The notes under the pieces are model-generated. The model was not told where the DNA came from, did not search any database, and worked only from the letters and a program-made list of their open reading frames with translations. 64,000 nt of DNA from Castor canadensis. Its lineage: Eukaryota > Chordata > Mammalia > Rodentia > Castoridae. The DNA lies in contig NC_133386.1 of NCBI RefSeq assembly GCF_047511655.1, forward strand, positions 79,549,501-79,613,500, given 5' to 3'. Positions 53,231 to 64,000 of the stretch are shown piece by piece. Position 1 is the stretch's first letter, and every line of letters begins with the position of its first letter. A program made the translations under genes and the position numbers.

Positions 53231-54295
53231 AAAACTGCTTTTTACTCAGAAAATGGAGGAATTCAAAGATTTTGTGCAATTTCGGTTTTAACAGGGTCCT
53301 TTTACTGCACAATACAAAATAAGAGGCTCAGGCTTGATTCTTAAAATCTCCCCTAGTTCCAGAGCCAAGAATCTGTGGATTTTTGATGGCTTCTTTCTAA
53401 ATTTCTTACCATTATTCCAGACAGAATACAGCACTGTTCAAGCTCTGCTTGGCCAGCTCCTGAGACCAGCTGTTTGACAGAATCTAAGAATTAATTATTC
53501 ATGAATTTGGGGTCAGTAAGGTTAGTTGAAACTTCACCTTTCCATAGCTTTCTAAAAATAATTTAAAGAAGGTCATAGTGTTTCAAAAGTACTAAAAAAT
53601 TGTTGATAGCTCATATAAAGCCCATAGTGTGTGTGTGTTGGGGTGTGTGTGTGTGTAAAGACCACTATATGTTTGACCTCCACACAGGTGAGAAGCTCAG
53701 CGCAAACCAATTTGTCTTATAAATAAAGGAAGGCTCTCTTCTCTGTCCTTCTAGGTCTTCACCAACCCACAAAAGCCTGTTTTATGATTTTTTTTACATC
53801 AATCTTCTGCCATATCCATAGGCAAAATAATTTGTCTCAATGTGGTATAATTGCATGGAATTCCAGAGAGAAGAATGTGTTAGTTAATAAATCCCATCAG
53901 ACTTACTGGTTCTTTAAAAATGTTAAAAGGGAAGATTGTCTTCCAGTGCTAAAGTTATTTTCAATACTAGTTTTATAAATTTGTTTTTACATGTTACATC
54001 TATAAATCCCCAAATACTTTGTTATTTTGGTAGGAGATATTTTATGTGTGATGCCTTACAATACACCAAGCTTTTAGGAGAACAAGAATGTAATACAAAG
54101 GGAAACAGTTGTTCTGTACATTCGAATGTTGATGGACATTACTTTTTTTAGAAAGGATAATTTGTCTTTTTTATATTTAATATTATGATTAATTCAAACC
54201 TTTATCTAGATGCTAAATTTCATTTAGTATGTATTCTTGAGTTAAAGGAATAGAGTATACCTCAGTCATTTATGATCAGAGACAGGAAATGAGTG
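53231..54295. other. Intergenic, no gene recognised; contains a TG-rich tract
   Basis: Interrupted (TG)n at about 53628-53657. AT-rich otherwise. Confidence 0.65.
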
Positions 54296-54331
54296 AGAGA
54301 GAGAGAAAAAGAGAGAGAGAGAGAGAGAGAA
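54296..54331. repeat. (GA)n microsatellite
   Basis: GA repeat with a short AAAAA interruption. Confidence 0.9.
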
Positions 54332-55189
54332 GACAACATCAGTGTTCTCTAATGTTCTCTGCAATTAATTTTATACTTACAAAAGAAAACATTAACTAAA
54401 AGAAGCAGCATCATAAAAAAGCTATGGGTGGCGGTTACTAAAGGGCATTTGGATCCTCTGTAAAAGGTCTTGGAATTCCCAAGAACTAAATTTAATAAAG
54501 GAAAGATAAGAATGTCATACTGAAATTCATAAAATTGTCTTGGCAGGATATTCACAATTCATCTTATGCATGTGGATAAGACAATTTTCCTGCATCAGGA
54601 TGTACTGAAAAGGACATGTAGGCCAATATTAAGGTTTGTATTGAAATGAAGCAGAAGAAAAGTGTGACATAGCTGAAAGAGCTATTAAAAGTGATATGAT
54701 TTAATAAAATGTGGAGAGTATGATGGCCTTCTATCCAAGAGAAATGGCTGTTTCTTTCCTGCTGGCTTCAAGGAAACCACAGTACCTCAATGAAATTACT
54801 GTGTATTAAAAACTTATTTACCAAGTCAGCTCTCAGCTTTACTTTTGAATTGCTTGCTTTGAGAAGTTAAGTATATGGGGTTGACAAGAGTCAAAATCAA
54901 AATGGCATTATTTGAAAAGAATCATGAGTAAAGGTAATTATCATATATTTGGCTATCATGATTCTCAACTTTATAAATTTTTTATTTCCTTTTGTCTAGC
55001 CAACTAAAAAGCGCATTTGGAACTCTTTAGCCAAAAGTTATGCTCTGATGCAAATTATTTGCACAAAATGTTAGGGGACTCCAGAGATCTGAGTTTGACT
55101 GCTAGATGTCATGTACGTAGCCCAGCAGGCTTTGATTGACAAGGAGTTAGGCAAGTTGTCTCAATTTTAAAATCATCTTTTAATGAGAA
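54332..55189. other. Intergenic, no gene recognised
   Basis: AT-rich. Confidence 0.6.
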
Positions 55190-55530
55190 GTACTTATATA
55201 GTATTACTACATTTAATCCTCACCCTATCTAATATGTATCAGTTAGCTTTTGGTGCATAATAAATTTCCTCTAAAACTTTGTGGCTTCCAATCATAATCA
55301 TTTCTTATTACTCACTACTCTGTGAATCTGCTAATCTAGGCCAGGCTAGTATGTCTGTGTCAGTTGTGCATTAAGGAAACCCTTTTGATGATCTGTTCTG
55401 AGCTCTGTTATATTTCTGGGACTTTGATTGGGACCACTATACTGATACACTAATTCTGCTCTAGGTGACTGCTCATTATCCAGCAGTTTGTTCCCATAAT
55501 GGTAACCTCATGATTCCATGAGAAAGGTAG
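55190..55530 (-). mobile_element. Old interspersed repeat (LTR-like, related to 48790-49110)
   Basis: gtatcagttagcttttggtg, cataataaatttcctctaaa and actttgtggcttccaatcat. Preceded by a MIR-like piece at 55190-55235. Confidence 0.5.
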
Positions 55531-55694
55531 GGTCCATAGAGAGAGTGAATGAGAGCAATACCTCTTGAAGCCTGGGGCTTGGAACTTAGGCAGTTCACTT
55601 CTAATGGGTTCTTCAGGTGGAAGGCATCACAAGGCCATGGTGTGGTCAGGGAGAAGGGAAATAGCTGGAAGAGCTACACAGATGTGAATGGGGT

Positions 55695-55870
55695 AGAGAG
55701 AAGGATTGTGTCTATGCTAATAATCTACCCAACAGGCATAATAATTTCTACTTTATGGATGAGGGAACTGAGATATAGAGTTTAATGACACAAGATTTTA
55801 TAGATTCTTATGGAAGCCAGAATTCAGACACAGAATTCTGGTTCCAGAATTCTTGCTCCTACCTGTAAGG
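55695..55870 (-). mobile_element. MIR SINE, antisense
   Basis: tttctactttatggatgagg, gaactgagatatagagttta and agccagaattcagacacaga. Confidence 0.7.
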
Positions 55871-58099
55871 ATGCATTTTTACTGTGTGTGTGTGCTTCCT
55901 AGATGTCCCTATTGACATGTTGGGAATCAAGGGAAGTCATGTCTTTTTGTGCAGGACCTCCAACTCCTTTGTCATTGTCCATTCCACCCCAGCAAGTAAA
56001 TAACACTTCTTTCTACTTCAGCATTTTCTCCTGGTCTTTATTCTTATGTGAAAGAGAAAATCATGAAGTTTTAAATAGTGAATTTAGCAAAGTTGCATGT
56101 CAATGTGCTTGTGTTCTTAAAACGCAGATAGCTGAGGGTAGGAACTGTCTATTTATTTGTACTTCATTTAAATATTTTGGTTTTTAGGAAGATGTAAAAT
56201 ATTCTCAAAACTTCTAAAACAAGCTCTTTCCTCTACTGGTAGGTAAGTTCCATTAAAGTAGGGGTCTAAACTCCAGATTATAGTCTTTTCCCTGAAGTTA
56301 GCACTTGGTAAGTTTTCAGTAAGTATGGATTAAGCAGAATGAAGGAAGTCAACTTTTAATTTAATCATTGATTCAGTCAAGTTATACTAGCATTATGTTC
56401 TGCAGTTAGAAAATAAGTCCCAATGTTTTTGTTTATCCAGTACTACTTTCTATTCTTATTATGCATGTTTCACATATGGGATTGTATACAGTAGCATATA
56501 ACCAGATTTTAAAGAAATTCTTTGTCTATTTTGAATTCATTCCCCATGTAATTTCATATTATGACTCCCTGTTGATGTGGAAACAGTAATATTTCTAGTG
56601 CTTGTATTATAGTTTTTGAGGCTATGGAAACTTTCAACCCACACAGACCTTTCCAAAGATGAAACTCACAGCCACACTCCTGCCACTTTTCTACTGTACT
56701 TTTTTGCCATCTAATCCTTGGGTTCCAATAAGTGTTGTACATTAATTAGAACTAATGTAAGTATACAGTATGCATGTTAGAAACTCCTTGAAGTTCTTTA
56801 TTGGAGATGCTTCTCAGTTATCTGGCGAGTTGTTTGTGATGCTTTATTTTTTTAGCTTTACCAATGGGAATAAGAAACAGACTCAATTTGCAGTTTGTCA
56901 AATTACAGATTAAGGCTAAGGGGTTGGATACTAAAGATAAAAACTAAAGGAACCTCATTTTATAGTCAGTTCTTTAAAAGACAGGTATGTAGTTTGTAAG
57001 GAAAGCACAATAAGAAGTTATCACCTCTCTTAATCATGAATTGTGTGTGCGTATGAATATTTTTGGTTAGAACATATTGAAAGATTGGTATGTGGTTAGT
57101 TCATAGAGTTGACAGTGGATCTTCATGACTATTTATAGGAGAAACATTTTATAATTCATCTAATTAGTATGTATGATTGCTATCCGGAAACAGATCTTAT
57201 GCATAGAAGACAAAGAGAAAAATGAGCTTAAATTGATTTCTTCCTCTAGAGATCAGAGTGCAAGTCATCAGAATGCAGGAGAGAAGTCCAAAGTGAGAAA
57301 GCTGCTTAACTATGAGTTCTTCCTTTGTGATATGCCCCATTTTAACTCCAGAATTTGCTTGCATCAACCAGTCTCAGAATGTTTTCCATGACCATATTTT
57401 ATTACAGTGACATTTATTGTTAATGAAGATTCTGAGGATTTAGCAAAGTAGCAGAATTTTCTCCAAAGTAGTCAGTTCAAAAGTCAGTATTCTTTCTGAT
57501 GCACCAATTGTTTTCTTCTGTGACCATTATTTTAATTATATTTTTGTATAATTATATCTTTATATAACTAGCACCCAGTGTTCAAATAGTTTCTTGTATG
57601 TATTTTACCAATTTATTTGTCTCTGAAATAAGGAAATTAATTCAGTGGGAGAGCTGCACATCATTCTCTCTCTGGATGTTTCTTGTTCATGCATGCCAAT
57701 GCCAGGTGCTCTGTGGGGGAGTACAAGGTGTATACTCCCAGGAGGGTGGAAAAAGGAAGCAGGCTATGCAGAACTTCTGCTAAAAACTTAAATAACTTTG
57801 AACCATTTTCTTTCTTTTCAGTTGTAATTTTGAGTATCACATTAGTAAAGTTCTAATATGAGGGAGTGAAATGTGCCTGAAGAACTAGTTGACTGCTGGC
57901 AATATATAAAAGAAATGAAATTTAAACATTACAACATACACACACACATCTCTGACAGTCTGTTGTGTAGTGCAACGTGGTTGACAAGGGCTTTCATCTT
58001 AATTAGTGAGCAAGAGTACGGTCGAGAGCACTTTATAGATCAGCCATTCTCATTGTCATTTTCAATTATCAAAGCACCTGTTGAGATGCAGAATAATTA
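55871..58099. other. Intergenic, 2.2 kb with no gene recognised
   Basis: Includes an L2 terminal fragment at about 56225-56345 (gtaagttccattaaagtagg, GAATGAAGGAAG). ORFs of 60-94 codons are not recognised. Confidence 0.6.
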
Positions 58100-58465
58100 A
58101 TGTCATCTTTCCCAAACTTATAAAAAAAGACTTGCCTGGAACCTTCATAAAAATACAGATTCTGCCTGGTACTGGTGACTTATGCCTGCAACTCTAGCTA
58201 TTCAGGAAGCAGAGATCAGGAGGATTGTGGTTCAAAGCCAGCCCAGGCAAATAGTTTGTGAGGCCCTATCTCAAAAGTACCCATCACATAAAGGGCTGGC
58301 GGAGTGGCTCAAGGTGAAGGTCCTGAGTTTAAGCCACAGCACGGAACAAAAAATACAGATTCCAAGCCCCACCAAGATACTGATGATTGAGATCTTTCAG
58401 GGATGTGTCCTGGAAATTAAGATTTTTAGTAAGTTTGACAGAGATTTGTATTAGCTGATAGTTAT
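58100..58465 (+). mobile_element. MER5A-like DNA transposon relic, interrupted by a SINE
   Basis: Left part 58120-58162 (ataaaaatacagattc) and right part 58349-58460 (attccaagccccaccaagat, atgtgtcctggaaattaaga) together read as one MER5-type element. Confidence 0.6.
58149..58362 (+). mobile_element. Composite B1-like/ID-like SINE with a perfect 14-bp TSD
   Basis: gcctggtactggtgacttat, agcagagatcaggaggattg, agcccaggcaaatagtttgt, aagggctggcggagtggctc and ctgagtttaagccacagcac form a full composite SINE at 58163-58348. AAAAATACAGATTC flanks it exactly at 58149-58162 and 58349-58362. Confidence 0.95.
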
Positions 58466-58479
58466 GAGAACTATGTTGA

Positions 58480-58650
58480 GATGACTAGTTATCATACTTT
58501 GTCTAAGCATCAGTTTCCTCTTCTGCAAATTCTGGATGATACTGTGAACACTAAGTGACAGAATGTATGCAAAATGTTCAGCATGCTGGTTGGCATAAAT
58601 GCTGGGTCTACATCAGTTGCTTCTGCTATTGCTGGTACTGTCATTTTACC
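58480..58650 (+). mobile_element. MIR SINE
   Basis: ctaagcatcagtttcctctt, ctgcaaattctggatgatac and gcataaatgctgggtctaca. Confidence 0.65.
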
Positions 58651-59019
58651 TAAAGAACTCCAAAGATCTGGGAAAAGAAGATCAAGGAAAAGATTCTCTG
58701 AAAGGTTGTGTGAGAGCTTAGACATTCTGGGCTAGACTGGGCAATGTAGAGAATGGACTTGGATAGTTTCTAGAGCAACCCAGGAAATCTAATTCTGTTC
58801 ACTTCTAAGCTCCAAGGTTTGGAAAGGATCAGGTGCTTGACTCATTTGCTTTTTGGTAGGAACTAAAGTGATTCAGTTTAATTGTTCAATAACATTTTCA
58901 TTTTGTACAAATTTTATGTGGGATGTGCTGATAAAGATCATTATGGTTTTGCAGGTCCATCAGGTATGTGAATACCTGTAGTTCTCAAAACACCAAGTGC
59001 ATTCATTTATTCTTTAACT
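58651..59019. other. Intergenic, no gene recognised
   Basis: AT-rich unique-looking. Confidence 0.6.
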
Positions 59020-60040
59020 CACTACACATTTGTCAAACACCTGCAACATGCCAGGCACTATTTTTTAGCACAAAAGCTTTATCAGTGAGAAGAAGTGAAG
59101 AGATAAACATTTCTGCCCTCACTGGGTTTGTGTTCCTGTGTGTATGTATAAATTAACAAGTAAATTATGTAATGATACAAAAAAAGGCAAGGAAGGAAGA
59201 CAGGGTTATGTGTGAGGCCAGATAGCATAGGGCCTTGTAAAGGCTTTGCTTGAAGTTATGTAGGATTATATATGCCAGAGAGGTTAAGGAACCAGGTAGG
59301 AAGGCTGTTAAGAGAAACCAAAAGAGAGATGATAATATCTCTCACACAGGCCAGGGTGAAGGCAGTGAAGATGAGGAATGCCATGTTTTGGACATATTTT
59401 AAAGATAGACCCAACAGAACTTGTTCAATCAACAAGTACTCAGCCTTAGTTTTAGGGATAGACTAGAAGTGAGATTTTAGGTGTGCTAAGTCAGACCAAT
59501 TAGTCACTCAAATGGATGCTGATAATGAGAAATAGACAGTGGGTTATGATATGTATAGTTCTGGAGTTTAGGGAAGCAATTGGATCTGCTAAATAAGTTT
59601 GGAACTATAAGCTTACACATGACACTTAATGCCAAGACTCAATGGAATCACCAGTGGAAGATGCTGAACACAGCAAGGACTCTGTCCTGACACCTGGAAA
59701 CTGTAAGAGGTTAAGAAGGCGAGGATACCTATTTCAAAAGCTGAGAAAAGCAGTCAACAAACTGGTGAAAAATCAGGAAAGTATGTGTCATAGGAATTAA
59801 GGGAAGATATTATTTCAAAAAGAAGGGAGTGAGCAACATCAAAATGCTAGCTGGACCAAGAAGAGTATTTGATTAAGCCAGTAGATTTATCAAAGAAACA
59901 ATCACCATAACTTCCGTGAGGGCAATTTAAGTCGAGTAGTGGCGTAATGGCAGGGTTATTGAGTTCAGGAGTAGAACAATTAGAGAAAGAGATAAATCTC
60001 AGGTGGAGACACCCGGCTTCCTTTATTGACAAACTTTATT
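59020..60040 (+). mobile_element. Ancient mammalian interspersed repeat, about 1 kb copy (family unassigned)
   Basis: acatgccaggcactattttt, agcatagggccttgtaaagg, ttttggacatattttaaaga, ttctggagtttagggaagca and agaagggagtgagcaacatc follow the order of a long, old repeat found across placental mammals. ORFs within (64 and 61 codons) are not genes. Confidence 0.6.
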
Positions 60041-63000
60041 TTTCATATTTATATGGAATTTCAGAGTGCCATGCATTTTGCTTTACAATGGCCTGTTTCA
60101 ATCATTCAGTAAAAATTATACTCCTATACAGCAAGCTATCTAAAATTATCTTAAATTTACTGGATATATCTTTAAATAGAAATACACCATTGTCTGAGAT
60201 TTAGAAGTCATGAAATGTTTGCCTCTAAGAAGAGCTTAATAGGAGCACTTTATTCCGTTCAGACATTTTAAATATGCAAGGTCAGAAACTGCAATAGACA
60301 GCTGCTGACAACGGGTTTCTGGGACAATCAAACTGTATTTACTTTTGTGTACGTTCAGATTTCCTCTTACATAGTTCGGCCTCAGGTTTCTTGGCTCCTT
60401 CACTTGGGATATCTTATTTGTCCATACAAATTAGCAAACTGCTAAAAAATAAAGGGGGGAGGGGATTCTCCCCCATGTTTTGTCCTTTGAAATGCTAAGC
60501 TTCTTAGAGAAATGCTGATTCTGCTTCTTCAGGAGGAAGACTTTCCCCAGCAGTACTTCTTTTAGCTTCTTCCTGGGCGATGAAGGCTTTTGGGTTCTTC
60601 TTGCAACAAAATGAGAACCAAAATTGACAAATATGGTTTGGTTGAGTAGGCAGGGGATTATTGGTATATTTTTAAAAATCAACATCTTGGCACTTTTTCA
60701 CTAAGAATGTGTGGTGGAAAAGAAAGAATTCTTGGGAAAAATTAGACATTTGAGCTAATAGAAGACAAATGCTTGGGAATATATTTGATTATTTAGAGTC
60801 AACTACTCAGAGGCATATTGGATATGTTGTCTTTGGAAAATAAGGTACTCAAATGAAAACAAGTAAGTAGAAATACTCAATAAATATTTCTTGAGTATGT
60901 AACAACCAGAACAAGAGGTTAGATGAGTTTCCTCATAGAACTCCAGCCTTGCAGAGTAGGTTTTTGGTATATGCACAAAGGCAAAACTTCTCAGATGACC
61001 TTATAAGTGATTATCAACTCCAATCCCAATGCAAATTCAGAGCTATCCATGTTTTGAAATTTCACTGCCAGCATGATGAAATATGATTTATATTTTTCTT
61101 GTACTAAAGTGAAATAAGCTTGAAAGAGTTCAGCAAAATTAAATACAAAGATGAGAATCATTATGGCGAATGCAGAGATTGGTGACTGTGGGAATAACAG
61201 TAGAACAATGAATAAGGAAAGAATATGTTAGCATTGGGTTTAGTAGACTTATGTATAAGGAATTTCTATAAAATATAAATAAATGTTTTTTGCTAGAAAA
61301 AATCCTTACAATTTGAAGGTCCAATGTCTTAATTTTTGAAAATTTTCTTTCACTTCTTTCCTCAATCAGTTTTTTTCTTTTCACTGAAACTGAGGTTTGG
61401 TAAAGAGGTCATCCAAGATATGTGGTTTTCTTTTCCTATTTTTAACTTGTTTGGGATTTTCATGACTAGGTTTATTGGGCAATATTCACTTATTCATAAG
61501 CTACTAATCTTTCCTTTGTGGTACCTATTCCTTTAGAGAATTCAAGATATTTTTACAAATGTTAAAAAATATTTTTTCAATGTATTCATGATAAATAGAG
61601 AGTCAAAAAGTAGGAATTATTGAGGAAACAATTAGTTCCATTTTCACCCATGCTTCTATCCTACATTGCCAACAATGCATTCCACGTATATTATGGGTGG
61701 GGAATAATGGGTCCAATTATTACATCTTAAATATTGTCAAGTTCTTATTGTTCAAAGAGACATTTATTATGTTTTGATAATTATTTTGAAGTGTGACTTC
61801 CTCCTTCATATTTGGAAAGAATAATTAGATAATGGCCATATATTTAGTAGTACTAATATTATGTTTTATTTTCAATGCTTCTTTTGTATACTCAACCTTT
61901 AGTATTTTACAAGTTGAAGGTTGCTCTTATGCAATTGCTTTTACCTGTTAAGTCACTATTTCCACATTTTTAGCAGGGTAAAGATATCAGGCTTCAGCTG
62001 AGATTATGACAGTACCTAATGTCTTTTCCACACTGATTTCAACCAAAGACTTCCTCTCTTGTTTTCATGGGAATTTTATGAATTCCAATATGTATATTTT
62101 TCCAGCTGCAGTATTTTATTTGCAATTGGAAATTACCAGTTGAAATATCATTTTTCTTATAAAAATTTCCTAATACTAAATCCTAGAAGCTAAAGCTGAT
62201 TTCAACCCCTCAAGTGGTATGATTTCTTTATGCATAACTTAGATTTTTAAAATATTCCTTTTGGTTGATTCTTCTGTGTCAGTGAAACATTAGATTACCC
62301 TTTTTCATATTAGCTACTTTTTCATAAGCACAACTGCTTTTTCCTGTTATATGGCCTTAAACAGATGATTAAAATAAGTGGAAGTGCTCTTGCTTAATAT
62401 TGCTGCAATGAAGCCATTTGATCTGGTACCAGTTTTTGATTGGAAGTGAGACTTCTTGATTGCAAATGTTTATGTGTCTAAGAAATCTACCTTGGTAATT
62501 CAACATAGCAGCAAATCTTTATCTTTGTTTCTTTCTGGTAATTTACTTTCCTATTTCAAATTTAAAAGACTGGCTCATGCAAACAAGTAGGGCTTTGCAT
62601 GGAATTTTACAAATGGCATTTTCTTAACATCTTTTATTTTGGTTATTGTCATTAAGGAATCTCCCTTTTCTCTAAAGGAACTGTGTTTTGTTTTTTTTGT
62701 TTTTTTTATAGTAAGGAGCATGCTTAAGTGGGAGTCTTGATATTTGTATGGGTCAGGTCTGCCACTAATTAGTTAAGGGAGTTACCTATGTACTATTCTC
62801 AGATTCTTTATCAGCAAAATATTAGGCGGAATGAAAGTATTCTGAAGTTTCTAGTTAGACTGACAATGACCTCCTTTTCTCTATCTTTACTTATAATTTA
62901 TTCATTTATTTTTCATGAATAGGTGGTTGAGTAGCTTAGTGAAAACCAAAAGATTAGTGTATCCATTACTCTTTGTGGACAAACTTTGAAATCATCCCTG

Positions 63001-63114
63001 TTCTGAGGATCCTGCTTCTTTGAGGAAACTCACTGAGCTGGTCCAAGGACGGCTATTAGGTTTTAAGGCAAATCACAAGAATTAAGAGATCGTCTGATTA
63101 GAAAAGAATTGCCC
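60041..63114. other. Intergenic, 3 kb with no gene recognised
   Basis: AT-rich. The 84-codon minus ORF at 60431-60685 is not recognised. T-rich tract at about 62684-62709. Confidence 0.6.
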
Positions 63115-63510
63115 CTGGTATAGTTTGAATGTGAAATGTCCTCTCATAGGCTCTTGTTTAAAATGCTTGGTCCTCAACTGATGGTGCTAGTTTGGGAGGT
63201 CTTTGGAAATTTGGGAGTTAGGGCCTTGCTGGAGGAGGTAGGTCATTGAGAAGATGTCTTTGATTTTTATTCTGGGTACCCAGAACCATTCTCTTTCTAT
63301 GTTTCCTGTCTACCAGGAGGTGAAGAAATTCCTCCGTGCCACATGTTCTCACCCCTGTGATGTTTTGTTCAAATGAATGTGGCCAAGCAACCATGGACTG
63401 TGCCCTCTGAAACCATGAGCCCAAATATGTCCTTCTTCTTTTAAAATGTTTATGTTAGGTATTTTGTCACAGAGATGAGAAAAGTAACTAAAACTGAAAA
63501 TTGTCCAGAG
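63115..63510 (+). mobile_element. MaLR-type LTR
   Basis: tatagtttgaatgtgaaatg, tcctcaactgatggtgctag, gggccttgctggaggaggta, ctgaaaccatgagcccaaat and the end AGTAACTAAAAC. Confidence 0.85.
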
Positions 63511-63701
63511 AAGTGGGTTGTTATAACTTCTGTCAATTTGGTTCTTAAGCCTTTGAAACTGGTTTGCAGCAAGAATTTAAAAGAGTTTGAAAAAGTAGTG
63601 TAGAAAAAGCCTGGAGTGCTATAAACAAAGGCTAATGAGACACTCTGGTGGAAGCTCAGAAGACCAAAGTGCTGATAAAAAGGCAAATAGTAAAGACTGT
63701 A
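63511..63701. other. Intergenic, nothing recognised
   Basis: Short spacer. Confidence 0.6.
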
Positions 63702-63831
63702 CTCATAACGTTTTATTTAATTATTTATTTTTGTCTTTTCTTTTTTGGTGCTGGGATCGAACCCAAGGCCTCACGCATGCTAGGCAAGCACTGTACCACT
63801 GAGCTACATCCCAACCCCTCATAAGGTTTTA
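63702..63831 (-). mobile_element. ID-like SINE, antisense, with TSD
   Basis: gtgctgggatcgaacccaag, cgcatgctaggcaagcactg and taccactgagctacatccca are a well-preserved tRNA-derived unit. Flanks CTCATAACGTTTTA (63702-63715) and CTCATAAGGTTTTA (63818-63831) differ at one base. Confidence 0.93.
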
Positions 63832-64000
63832 GATGGGGATGAGGACTTTATTGGGAATGGACTGAAGGCAATTAATATTACATTCCTGCAAAAAATTTAT
63901 CAACAGTTTGTTCATGTTCTGAGACCTTGAGTGAGACTGGATTTAAAAGTAAATGAGCTAATTTGGTAGTAGAAATTTCAAGATAGTATAGCTTTCAGGC

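Noticed and set aside
60431-60685. 84-codon minus-strand ORF, considered as a processed pseudogene
   Set aside because: Lys/Ser-rich but not recognisable as any protein, with no poly(A) tail or target-site duplication seen.
63737-63817. tRNA gene suggested by A- and B-box-like sequence
   Set aside because: It is the tRNA-derived head of an ID-like SINE, flanked by a target-site duplication.

Overview
This is mammalian nuclear DNA. It is AT-rich and repeat-dense, has one CpG island, and carries one protein-coding gene with GT-AG introns. The repeats point to a rodent: 7SL-derived B1-like monomers, tRNA-derived ID-like SINEs, composite SINEs made of both, rodent-type L1 3' ends, and older MaLR LTRs, MIR, L2 and MER5. 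The composite SINE resembles those I associate with beaver and kangaroo rat (Castorimorpha). That species-level guess is inference only.

The only convincing gene is TENT5A (FAM46A), on the + strand at about 25.83-32.75 kb. It has a TATA promoter with an upstream octamer inside a CpG island, a non-coding exon 1 (about 25828-26106), exon 2 with the start codon (coding 26392-26913), an 1107-bp intron, and exon 3 (28021-28797 coding). A 3' UTR of about 3.9 kb follows, with two AATAAA signals. The predicted protein is 432 residues. It encodes a cytoplasmic non-canonical poly(A) polymerase that lengthens tails of mRNAs for secreted and ER-targeted proteins, notably collagen I in bone.

The 24 kb upstream of the CpG island and the 31 kb downstream of the gene look intergenic. 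They contain SINEs, five L1 3'-end fragments plus a 2-kb 5'-truncated L1 and an older L1 3' end, at least six MaLR/MLT1-like LTRs, MIR/L2 relics, one candidate retrocopied 3' UTR, microsatellites, and long AT-rich stretches in which I see no gene. Nearly all short ORFs there are chance ORFs or lie in repeats.

I found no previously undescribed multi-gene system. The points most worth a second look are regulatory details of TENT5A: G-quadruplex tracts beside the octamer and TATA, a G4 in the 5' UTR, a weak first AUG followed by a strong in-frame AUG, a candidate poison microexon, an 18-bp perfect hairpin in the 3' UTR, and a Pumilio motif fused to the distal poly(A) signal. Nested transposon insertions with clear target-site duplications are also worth checking.
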